A DNA stretch of 17,529 nucleotides. Source: an uncultured Lachnospiraceae bacterium (GTDB taxonomy: Bacteria; Bacillota_A; Clostridia; Lachnospirales; Lachnospiraceae). Shown here piece after piece: positions 1 to 6,445 of this stretch. A program made the position numbers and the translations under genes. The first letter of the stretch is position 1, and every line of letters starts with the position of its first letter. The notes beneath the pieces were generated by a model. It ran no database searches. It saw only the letters and a list, made by a program, of their open reading frames with translations, and had not been told where the DNA came from. The stretch is from assembly GCA_910587495.1 (NCBI GenBank), contig CAJUMT010000057.1, forward strand, positions 1 to 17,529, given 5' to 3'.

Positions 1-27
1 AACAACTGCACTGACAAGTTCGTTCAT
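1..27 (-). CDS. Start of a gene cut by the window edge, probably a family 2 glycosyltransferase
   Basis: Nine codons are visible (MNELVSAVV), beginning with ATG at 27 and open to the window edge. A ribosome site GAGAGGTG lies just upstream, overlapping the end of the preceding ligase gene, with 12 nt between the two genes. The hydrophobic beta-strand pattern after a short polar start resembles the first strand of GT2 (GT-A fold) transferases, which commonly begin with something like LVSVIVP. Position in a polysaccharide operon fits this. Existence of the gene is well supported; the family call rests on nine residues and is a guess. Confidence 0.55.
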
Positions 28-39
28 AATTCACACCTC

Positions 40-948
40 TCATTTTTCCAGCGTAATCCAACTCCCCATAATCATGTCAAACTCTTCAGGAATAAACCCT
101 TTTAATCCCGCTGCAGGAAAAAATGTTACTTCTCCAAAATAAATCTGGTTATTTATAATATAAAAATCTATACGCACAAATGGAATACCCTGTGACAATT
201 TTCCCGCCAATAACAACATCTCTTCCAGTTGTTCCGGCCTCTCCTTTTCCTTCTTTGCATTAGGGACTTCAGGTCTTTTTACGTCATACCTTTTCCAGTC
301 AGCTGAATAAAAATCTTCGGTAAGACCATTTTTAGAATACCTGTTTTCACAAACAAGAATAACTTTAGGAATGCCATTAAAACAGTGTACTTTATAATCT
401 TCTAACTCTGCGTTCTTTTGATCAACCATATATTTTTCTGCAATAATCCTGGGAGAAATATTTTTATAAGGCCACTCTCTTGCAAAAAGATAATAATTTC
501 TTTTCATCCATTTTCTGATTTTTTTCCTGGCTGCTTTTATATTAAAATCATTCTTATTTCTGCATATAATAACGCCCCCGCTGTCATGCGTACATTTCAA
601 TACAAACTGCTCAGGAAGGCTTTGCAAATCCATTTCATCCGGATCATCCCATACTTTTAATGTAGGAATAATATATTTTTCCCCAATTTTTTTCCCCACA
701 TATCTTTTTACTTCATATTTATCAGCCATCAACGAATATATGGCTTCCCTTTTATACAGCTTTATCCATTGAAGCTTTTCATTAAAAGTAACTGGATTTT
801 CCAGATCCAGTTCTTTCTTAAATGCTCTCTTATATTTTAATTTAATAAAATCCTCATCTGACATTCTATTAAACAATCCAAAATTAATTAAATCATTAAA
901 AATATGTTTATCGATTTTTTTAAGAAATAGTACCACTTTTCCTATCAC
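40..948 (-). CDS. TupA-like ATP-grasp ligase (second copy)
   Basis: A 302-residue cytoplasmic protein resembling the TupA-like ATP-grasp family, named after a teichuronopeptide synthesis protein of alkaliphilic Bacillus. ATP-grasp enzymes join a carboxylate to an amine using ATP. Visible elements are NPVTFNEKLQW (51-61), FVLKCTHDSGG with the likely ATP-binding lysine at about 118 followed by a glycine turn, REWPYKN, and the likely metal ligands Asp261 (VRIDFY) and Glu273 (YFGEVTFF). It is a clear paralogue of the protein at 2072-2974 through its whole length. The start is GTG at 948 with a weak ribosome site; the N-terminus matches the paralogue in length, so I kept it. The gap to the upstream glycosyltransferase is 27 nt. 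The DNA is very AT-rich (11 of 60 bases are G or C in 841-900). Substrate is not readable from sequence; an amino acid joined to a uronic acid is inferred. Confidence 0.85.
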   Translation of the reverse strand: MIGKVVLFLKKIDKHIFNDLINFGLFNRMSDEDFIKLKYKRAFKKELDLENPVTFNEKLQWIKLYKREAIYSLMADKYEVKRYVGKKIGEKYIIPTLKVWDDPDEMDLQSLPEQFVLKCTHDSGGVIICRNKNDFNIKAARKKIRKWMKRNYYLFAREWPYKNISPRIIAEKYMVDQKNAELEDYKVHCFNGIPKVILVCENRYSKNGLTEDFYSADWKRYDVKRPEVPNAKKEKERPEQLEEMLLLAGKLSQGIPFVRIDFYIINNQIYFGEVTFFPAAGLKGFIPEEFDMIMGSWITLEK

Positions 949-975
949 TTTAACACTGCTTTCTATATATTTCCC

Positions 976-2070
976 TTAAACCAGATCAAGCCATTTTCTG
1001 CTTATTTTCTCTGCAGACACTTCTTCTCTGACACTTACAGCATGGTCTGAGATCATTTTTGCGTATTTACTATCACCTGCGATTTTCATCATAGCCTTAA
1101 ACAAAGCAATTTCATCATTCATCGGAATCAGTATCCCATTTACATCTGTCTTTACAAACATTTTTGATCCGCCCACAGGACAATCTGTTGCAATTGTCGG
1201 TATACCCATGCCTAGCGCCTCTAACATTGAATTTGATATGCCTTCATAATTAGAAGTTGATATATACATGGACGCCTTATATATTTTTTCAGGCAGGTTT
1301 TCTACAAATCCGCAAAGAAAGACAGCTTGTTCCAAATTGAATTTTCTGATCAGTTCTTCGAGTTCCTGACGAAGCTCTCCCTGCCCATAAATATATAATT
1401 TATAATCTTGATAGTACTTATGAAACATAGAAAATCCTTTAATTAAAAGCGGAAAATTCTTCTGGTCAGCCAATCTTCCTGCCGCAATAATAGTTTTCTC
1501 CCTTTCTCCACAATATTGTGAAGGTAAATTGTGCGTATCTAATGGATTTGCTATAATGCAGCTTTTTTTCTGAATTTTTTTATTATAATATTTTTGCGCA
1601 TCCGGCGTTTGAAATACCATCCAATCGGCCAACGAAAACAACCCGACTCTTCGCATCAACACATACGCAACGATCTCTTTTAAATTCTTTTTATTTCCAA
1701 GGATCTTTTGATACGGATCAGCTCTTTCAGACATAATAATTCGTTTGCCCACGCCAATATTAGCTATAAGCGTATACAAAGATATTTCCGGTAAAAAAGG
1801 AATAACAGTCTTGGCCTCTGATTCGCATAAAATACGATGCAAAACCCGCACTCTTTTTATCATTTTCAAATCACGGGAACGATATTTAAACTGATATACT
1901 TTGACATTTTCAGACAAATAATACATAATTGGTTTATCTCTTAGTATCACTAAAGTCACATCTGCTCCCATATCAGCACATTGCGATGCTAATATGGAAA
2001 TCACTTTCTCTGCGCCTCCATCTGATAATGATCCCGTAATAAATATCACTTTTTTATTTGAAGCATCCAT
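976..2070 (-). CDS. GT4-family glycosyltransferase
   Basis: A 364-residue GT-B fold retaining glycosyltransferase, probably adding one sugar of the polysaccharide repeat unit on the inner membrane face. The N-terminal Rossmann half has the acceptor-side signature GSLSDGGAEKV (13-23). The donor-binding half has IIAAGRLADQKNF and the EX7E motif Glu266/Glu274 (EGISNSMLEAL), typical of family GT4. I chose the ATG at 2070, preceded by AAAGGAATTAAT, over an in-frame GTG at 2103. The later start lies one base after the stop of the upstream ligase, which puts its ribosome site inside that gene and implies translational coupling. The sugar transferred cannot be told. Base composition is AT-rich like the flanking ligase genes. 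Confidence 0.9.
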   Translation of the reverse strand: MDASNKKVIFITGSLSDGGAEKVISILASQCADMGADVTLVILRDKPIMYYLSENVKVYQFKYRSRDLKMIKRVRVLHRILCESEAKTVIPFLPEISLYTLIANIGVGKRIIMSERADPYQKILGNKKNLKEIVAYVLMRRVGLFSLADWMVFQTPDAQKYYNKKIQKKSCIIANPLDTHNLPSQYCGEREKTIIAAGRLADQKNFPLLIKGFSMFHKYYQDYKLYIYGQGELRQELEELIRKFNLEQAVFLCGFVENLPEKIYKASMYISTSNYEGISNSMLEALGMGIPTIATDCPVGGSKMFVKTDVNGILIPMNDEIALFKAMMKIAGDSKYAKMISDHAVSVREEVSAEKISRKWLDLV

Positions 2071-2071
2071 A

Positions 2072-2974
2072 TTAATTCCTTTCAGAAATAGATAGCCATT
2101 CACCTAGAATGCAATTCCATTCCCCTGGTCTGACAGGTTTAAAACCACTCATATGGAAAAATGTAATTTCTCCAAAATAAATATTACCGTTTATATTATA
2201 AAAATCGATTCTCGCATGCGGTAACCCTTCACTCAGCCTTTCAGAAAACTCAATCATTTTTTCAAAATTCACAGGCTTTCCAGGCGTATGCGGCGCGTTA
2301 TAATGACCCATCTCTATGGGCAAATGGTTAAAATCTCTGTCGAAGAAATCTGTATATGTTTCCGATGAATTTCTGCCCATAGCAATAAACATAATTTTCA
2401 TAACGCCGTTAAATGTGAAAAATTTGTAGTCTTTCAGCTCATATCCGGACTCATCTACCATGTATGCTTCTGCTATGATTCTGGGATGAACATTTTTATA
2501 CGGCCATTCGCGTGTATTTTTATAATACTTTCTTTTCAGTGCATGGTTAATCTTTTTTTTCGCAGCCGTCTGATCAAAATGAGATTTATCTGTACATATT
2601 ACCAGACCGCCTGAATCATGCGTACATTTCAAAACAAACTGATCCGGCAGTTGGTCAAAGTCAATGTCTTCATACTTGTCCCATACACCCAGCGTAGGGA
2701 TCACATATTCTTCTCCTAATATCTTACTGACATATTTTTTCGCTTCATATTTATCCACCATCATGGTATATTCCGGGCGGCGATTATATAACTTCATCCA
2801 CTGTAACTTTTCATTATAGGTGACCGGATTTTTCAGATTCAGTTTTTCACCAAGATAATGCCTGTATAACATTTTGAGATAAAACGCATCTGCGGAAATT
2901 GTATCCGGAAGCATCCGTCCCATCAATATAATGGCATACAACACAGGATCTTTAATAATTCGGCTAATAGACAT
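2072..2974 (-). CDS. TupA-like ATP-grasp ligase (first copy)
   Basis: A 300-residue paralogue of the protein at 40-948. Shared blocks are NPVTYNEKLQW (49-59), DKYEAKKYV, FVLKCTHDSGG with the likely ATP-binding Lys116, REWPYKN (about 136-142), RIIAE.YMVD, HARIDFY with Asp257 and NIYFGEITFF with Glu269. These fit an ATP-grasp carboxylate-amine ligase of the TupA type. The ATG at 2974 has GTGAGGAAG upstream; that site overlaps the TGA stop of the preceding glycosyltransferase 9 nt away, so the two are coupled. It is followed with a 1-nt gap by another GT4 gene. Presence of two copies, each next to a GT4, suggests each pair handles one residue of the polymer. This pairing is inference; the ATP-grasp family call is strong. 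Confidence 0.87.
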   Translation of the reverse strand: MSISRIIKDPVLYAIILMGRMLPDTISADAFYLKMLYRHYLGEKLNLKNPVTYNEKLQWMKLYNRRPEYTMMVDKYEAKKYVSKILGEEYVIPTLGVWDKYEDIDFDQLPDQFVLKCTHDSGGLVICTDKSHFDQTAAKKKINHALKRKYYKNTREWPYKNVHPRIIAEAYMVDESGYELKDYKFFTFNGVMKIMFIAMGRNSSETYTDFFDRDFNHLPIEMGHYNAPHTPGKPVNFEKMIEFSERLSEGLPHARIDFYNINGNIYFGEITFFHMSGFKPVRPGEWNCILGEWLSISERN

Positions 2975-2983
2975 CGGACTTCC

Positions 2984-4123
2984 TCACTTCTTTCTTCTAT
3001 CTTCCATCAGTTTCAGATAAAGCTCCTGATACCGCCTGCTCATAACGACCGAAGAAAATTCCTTCCTTGCTGCCTCTCCTGCCGTAGCTCCCATAGCAGA
3101 CAAATCCATATCCAGGAATCTGTCAAGCTGTGAGGCGAAATGTTCCTTATCTCCAAGCCTATAAGAGCTGCCGTATTTCCCGTCTTCTCCCAATACTTCC
3201 ATATGCTGCGGTATATCGCTTAAGAATACGGGAAGGCCTGTGGACATAGCTTCCAACACTCCGTTGGGCATCCCTTCACTTTTGCTCGCAGACAAATACG
3301 CGTCGGAAGCCTGTAAGTAATCGCACACATTTTTAATCTCTCCTGTAAATAAAAAGCGCTTGTCTTTTCCGTATTCTTTTTGAAGATGCTCCAAATTAGG
3401 TCCTGCCCCCATCAGCACCATGCAGATCTGATCCGCATGGCTGCAGCGCAAAATACCCTCTATGGCAAACTGCTGGTCTTTGCGGTCTATAAAAAGACCA
3501 GCGCAGGCAATAATAATCTTATCTTTCGAAAGACTCAGCTTCTTTTTCTGTTCTTCTTTACAGGCTGCATCAGCATATTTATACCGCTCTGTATCCACAC
3601 CGTTTTTGATAAAATCAAATTTCATATGGTGTTTCTCCGCATACATCCTGCTGAGGCTTTCGGAGCAGGTGACAAAAGGTTCTCCCTTCTTCATCTGCCG
3701 CCGGATCAGCGCCATATCTTTATGCGCCAGGAGAATGCCACAGCGTTTTCCATAGTAGTCCGGATAGTCCTGATAGCAGTAATTTCTCAGCGTCACAAGA
3801 TGCACTGCATCCTTATATCCCAGGCTTAATGTATACGGCGGCATACCCAGCCCCTGAATGAGATCCGGATGAATTTTTTCTAATAAAGCCTTCAGTTTCC
3901 CCCGACCGGCCAACACTGCTGTGACTTTGTTCATTTCCAGGCAATAATGTTCCGAAACCACTGTAAGGTAGCGGTCTATAACTGAATTTCCTGCTTCCTC
4001 CGGAAACAAAGTGATTACAATCGGCTGAAAAACGGATCTGTCCATATTTTTAATGATATTCAGGGTCTGATTCATCGGACCAGTATTTTTGCAGTTTGTA
4101 ATCACATAGACAATTTTTATCAC
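2984..4123 (-). CDS. GT4-family glycosyltransferase
   Basis: A 379-residue GT-B fold glycosyltransferase. The N-terminal strand IKIVYVITN is followed by an acceptor-binding half. The linker motif FIKNGVDTERY (171-181) and the EX7E motif Glu283/Glu291 in EGMPNGVLEAM are standard for GT4 enzymes of capsule and exopolysaccharide clusters. The C-terminus is basic (EDRRKK). The start is GTG at 4123 with the strong site AGAAGGA 8 nt ahead. The gap to the epimerase upstream is 32 nt and to the ligase downstream 9 nt, so it belongs to one operon. It is not a close copy of the GT4 at 976-2070. Donor sugar unknown; a UDP-hexuronate made by the neighbouring epimerase is possible. Confidence 0.9.
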   Translation of the reverse strand: MIKIVYVITNCKNTGPMNQTLNIIKNMDRSVFQPIVITLFPEEAGNSVIDRYLTVVSEHYCLEMNKVTAVLAGRGKLKALLEKIHPDLIQGLGMPPYTLSLGYKDAVHLVTLRNYCYQDYPDYYGKRCGILLAHKDMALIRRQMKKGEPFVTCSESLSRMYAEKHHMKFDFIKNGVDTERYKYADAACKEEQKKKLSLSKDKIIIACAGLFIDRKDQQFAIEGILRCSHADQICMVLMGAGPNLEHLQKEYGKDKRFLFTGEIKNVCDYLQASDAYLSASKSEGMPNGVLEAMSTGLPVFLSDIPQHMEVLGEDGKYGSSYRLGDKEHFASQLDRFLDMDLSAMGATAGEAARKEFSSVVMSRRYQELYLKLMEDRRKK

Positions 4124-4155
4124 AATATCGTTCCTTCTATAAATTAAGCAATATT

Positions 4156-5226
4156 TTATCTGTAAAATTCAGCGTACCATCGGGCAAATTTTCTTAATCC
4201 GGTCCGCAGGTCCGTATTCGGCCTAAATCCAAAATCCCGTTCCAGTACACTTGTATCGGCATAGGTGACGGGAACGTCTCCCGGCTGCATGGGAACCAGC
4301 TTTTTATGGGCGTCAAAATCATAATCTGCAGGTAAAACGCCTGCTTTTATAAGTTCCTGCTGCAAAATATCCACAAAATCCAGCAGATTCTCCGGAGAAC
4401 TGTTCCCGATATTGTAAATATTATATGGCGGATTTATCTGCCCGTCATCTTCCGTCACTGTTTCCGGCGCGTACTGCATTACGCGAACCACGCCTTCGAT
4501 GATATCGTCTATATATGTGAAGTCCCTCTTACAATTACCATAATTAAAGATTTGGATCTCTTTTCCCTGACACAGCTTGTCCGTAAATCCAAAATATGCC
4601 ATATCAGGACGTCCAGCCGGGCCATAGACCGTAAAAAATCGAAGGCCTGTGGCCGGAATCCCATATAATTTAGCATACGCGTGGGCCATCAGCTCATCGC
4701 TTTTTTTTGTGGCAGCATAAAGACTGACCGGATGATCCACCTTATCTTCTGTGCTGTAGGGAACTTTCTTATTACAGCCGTAAACAGATGAGCTGGAGGC
4801 ATAGATCAAATGTTTCACTCCCGGCGCTCCATCATCGTAGGAATGCCGACAGGCTTCCAAAATATTATAAAATCCGACCAAATTGCTTTCTATATAAGCG
4901 TCCGGATTTACAATGGAATGCCTCACCCCCGCCTGCGCAGCCAGATTGACTACAATTGCCGGTTTATATTGATGAAAGATCTCTGTCACTGTCTGCTTGT
5001 TGGCAATACTGTCTCTGATAAATACAAACGACGGGTTCTTCATCAATTCATCCAGACGCGCCTCCTTCAGGCGAATGTCATAATAATCATTCATATTGTC
5101 AATGCCGATCACCGTCAGATCCGGCCAGTCTCGATACAGCCTTTTTATCAGATTACTTCCGATAAATCCTGCTGCACCGGTAACAAAAACTGTCTTTCTT
5201 TTCAAATCCAGATTATAGGTAACCAT
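4156..5226 (-). CDS. UDP-glucuronate 4-epimerase (CapI/LspL type)
   Basis: A 356-residue short-chain dehydrogenase/reductase of the extended type. It should interconvert UDP-glucuronate and UDP-galacturonate in the cytosol with bound NAD. The Rossmann motif GXXGXXG is at Gly17, Gly20 and Gly23. The catalytic Ser lies in YASSSSVYG (142-150), and the YXXXK pair is Tyr170/Lys174. The substrate-loop segments DNMNDYYD and RFFTVYGPAGRPDMA are characteristic of the glucuronate epimerase branch as opposed to GalE. ATG at 5226 follows AAGGAGATATA, an excellent ribosome site. The gene sits 23 nt behind pssE. It implies a uronic acid in the product of this operon. UDP-galactose or UDP-GlcNAc epimerisation is the less likely alternative. 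Confidence 0.88.
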   Translation of the reverse strand: MVTYNLDLKRKTVFVTGAAGFIGSNLIKRLYRDWPDLTVIGIDNMNDYYDIRLKEARLDELMKNPSFVFIRDSIANKQTVTEIFHQYKPAIVVNLAAQAGVRHSIVNPDAYIESNLVGFYNILEACRHSYDDGAPGVKHLIYASSSSVYGCNKKVPYSTEDKVDHPVSLYAATKKSDELMAHAYAKLYGIPATGLRFFTVYGPAGRPDMAYFGFTDKLCQGKEIQIFNYGNCKRDFTYIDDIIEGVVRVMQYAPETVTEDDGQINPPYNIYNIGNSSPENLLDFVDILQQELIKAGVLPADYDFDAHKKLVPMQPGDVPVTYADTSVLERDFGFRPNTDLRTGLRKFARWYAEFYR

Positions 5227-5249
5227 TATATCTCCTTACTGTTCTGCTT

Positions 5250-5759
5250 TCATCTTTGTTTCTCATGAAGCAGTTCTTCTACAATTTCTGCAAGCCTTTG
5301 ATTAAAGTATGCATTGTTGCTTTTCAGCTGCCCCTGGGACATGCTTACAACAGATTCATAGTTTAGGATCACGTCTTTTAGTTCCTCTATTTTTTCGACT
5401 ACGATTATATTTTTCTGCCGCTTCTCCACTGCCTGCACAAAATCGACCTGGTGGTCGTTCACATGCTCTCCAAACTGCTTTTGACGCGGTACGACAATAG
5501 GAATCTTGCCAATCTGCAGCGGCATAATAAAACTGGACGGCCCGCCATGCGTGATGACAATCCGGCTTTTTTCCACATATTTGATCATTTCCGGATAAGA
5601 AAAAAACCGGCTCCAAGTGCAGCAACAAGGCCTATATGCGCCGAATCCCGTCTGCATAACAATGTCTTCTTCAATGACTTTCTCTTTTTTTAACTGATCC
5701 ACATATTGGATCAGACGGTCAAACGGCTGCTCATGCGTACCTACTGTGACAAATATCAT
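5250..5759 (-). CDS. pssE: PssE/Cps14G-family (Alg13-like) glycosyltransferase subunit
   Basis: A 169-residue protein equivalent to the C-terminal, donor-binding half of a GT28 (MurG-like) enzyme. It begins MIFVTVGTHEQPFDRLI, the signature of Alg13/PssE proteins, and contains the HGGPSS loop (about 95-100) that holds the nucleotide-sugar diphosphate, followed by KIPIVVPRQKQFGEHVNDHQ. Such proteins work only with an Alg14/PssD membrane partner, which is the gene immediately upstream (20 nt gap). In streptococcal cps14 the pair adds the second sugar, galactose, to the lipid-linked glucose; the sugar here is unknown. An unusual run of three cysteines (PCCCTW, about 49-54) sits in the region before the helix leading to HGG. 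ATG at 5759 follows GAGGAAAACGT. Confidence 0.9.
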   Translation of the reverse strand: MIFVTVGTHEQPFDRLIQYVDQLKKEKVIEEDIVMQTGFGAYRPCCCTWSRFFSYPEMIKYVEKSRIVITHGGPSSFIMPLQIGKIPIVVPRQKQFGEHVNDHQVDFVQAVEKRQKNIIVVEKIEELKDVILNYESVVSMSQGQLKSNNAYFNQRLAEIVEELLHEKQR

Positions 5760-5779
5760 ACGTTTTCCTCATATACAGG

Positions 5780-6229
5780 TCAAAAGATGCTTCCGAGATT
5801 GATTGCTTTGGGATATACCTTTTTCATTTCCTCCCATTCGACAATAAACCTGTCCGTAATGGGATAAACTATCCTGCCGGTCATTGTAGGACGGTCGATC
5901 CGGTCAAATACTTCTATATAAATAAGCTTTGCACCCAACAATTTTCCCAAATAAAAAAACGGCACGGCCACCGCTGCGCCTGATGAAATGATAACGTCCG
6001 GCTTCTCTTCCCTCAGTACTTTAAAGGCCAGCCGCGTATTGATCACAAGCGCTTTCAAGCTTCTGTTTGTCGGATAATAACAAGGGTACATCTTTTCCCC
6101 TTCTAACAAGCTGCGCGCATCTTCCTTATCAAAGGTAACCCAAAACCGTTCTTTGTCTTTCCAGAATGGTTTCAACATATACAAATGTGTCAAATGCCCA
6201 CCGGAAGAGCCTACCAGGCAGATTTTCAT
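5780..6229 (-). CDS. pssD: PssD/Cps14F-family (Alg14-like) glycosyltransferase subunit
   Basis: A 149-residue protein equivalent to the N-terminal, acceptor-binding half of a split GT28 enzyme, presumed to recruit PssE to the membrane. It opens MKICLVGSSGGHLTHL, whose GSSGGH loop marks the Alg14/PssD family. ISSGAAVAVPFFYLGKLLGAKLIYIE is the conserved hydrophobic segment that likely contacts the bilayer. I chose the ATG at 6229, which has AGAGG 9 nt upstream; the in-frame TTG at 6247 overlaps that ribosome site and is an unlikely start. It is the first gene of the left operon, about 105 nt downstream of the main candidate promoter. A 9-bp hairpin lies directly before the ribosome site. Confidence 0.9.
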   Translation of the reverse strand: MKICLVGSSGGHLTHLYMLKPFWKDKERFWVTFDKEDARSLLEGEKMYPCYYPTNRSLKALVINTRLAFKVLREEKPDVIISSGAAVAVPFFYLGKLLGAKLIYIEVFDRIDRPTMTGRIVYPITDRFIVEWEEMKKVYPKAINLGSIF

Positions 6230-6249
6230 TTCATAATCCTCTGTCAAGC

Positions 6250-6273
6250 GCCGCTAAACTCTTATTTAGCGGC
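6250..6273 (-). promoter_or_regulatory. 9-bp hairpin just ahead of the pssD ribosome site
   Basis: Perfect stem GCCGCTAAA/TTTAGCGGC with a 6-nt loop. In the pssD leader RNA it ends about 7 nt before AGAGG. On the transcribed strand no run of T follows, so it does not look like an intrinsic terminator. It could stabilise the mRNA 5' end, bind a regulator, or be a relic of attenuation; the sequence does not decide. Confidence 0.5.
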
Positions 6274-6293
6274 ATACAATATATAGCTGTTTA

Positions 6294-6322
6294 CCTATAG
6301 TTATCCACAATAAAGTTGTCAA
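6294..6322 (-). promoter_or_regulatory. Second candidate promoter for the pssD operon
   Basis: TTGACA (6322-6317), a 17-nt spacer, then TATAGG (6299-6294). The -35 is perfect and spacing ideal, the -10 matches four of six. It lies downstream of, and in tandem with, the stronger candidate at 6344-6372. The spacer contains the DnaA-box 9-mer. Confidence 0.4.
6301..6309 (+). promoter_or_regulatory. Perfect DnaA-box 9-mer
   Basis: TTATCCACA matches the strict DnaA-box consensus exactly. It lies in the spacer of the second candidate promoter of the pssD operon. A single box far from any replication gene is not an origin. Chance occurrence is possible; DnaA control of this promoter is speculative. 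Confidence 0.35.
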
Positions 6323-6343
6323 ATATTCCTGTAAAACAGATAC

Positions 6344-6372
6344 ATTCTAACATTTATCGCCGCAAGAGTCAA
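6344..6372 (-). promoter_or_regulatory. Main promoter of the pssD polysaccharide operon
   Basis: TTGACT (6372-6367), a 17-nt spacer, and TAGAAT (6349-6344), matching five of six consensus bases in each box. It follows the terminator of the initiating transferase, so the left operon is an independent unit. The predicted start near 6337 gives a leader of roughly 108 nt that includes the hairpin at 6250-6273. Confidence 0.7.
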
Positions 6373-6403
6373 TTCCCCGACGGGGCTTAATTCACATTCA
6401 CTT

Positions 6404-6434
6404 ATAAAAGCAGACAGTCCCCCACTGCCTGCTT
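6404..6434 (-). terminator. Intrinsic terminator of the initiating transferase gene
   Basis: An 11-bp stem (6424-6434 pairing with 6408-6418, one G-U pair) with a 5-nt G loop begins 11 nt after the stop codon. The pairing runs into TTTTAT on the transcribed strand. It separates the phosphotransferase gene from the pssD operon. Confidence 0.8.
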
Positions 6435-6445
6435 ACATTTTTCCT

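Noticed and set aside
6230..6280. Leader peptide of 14 codons (ATG in the hairpin region, stop 4 nt before pssD)
   Set aside because: There is no ribosome site before its ATG, and the coding potential is just the hairpin sequence.
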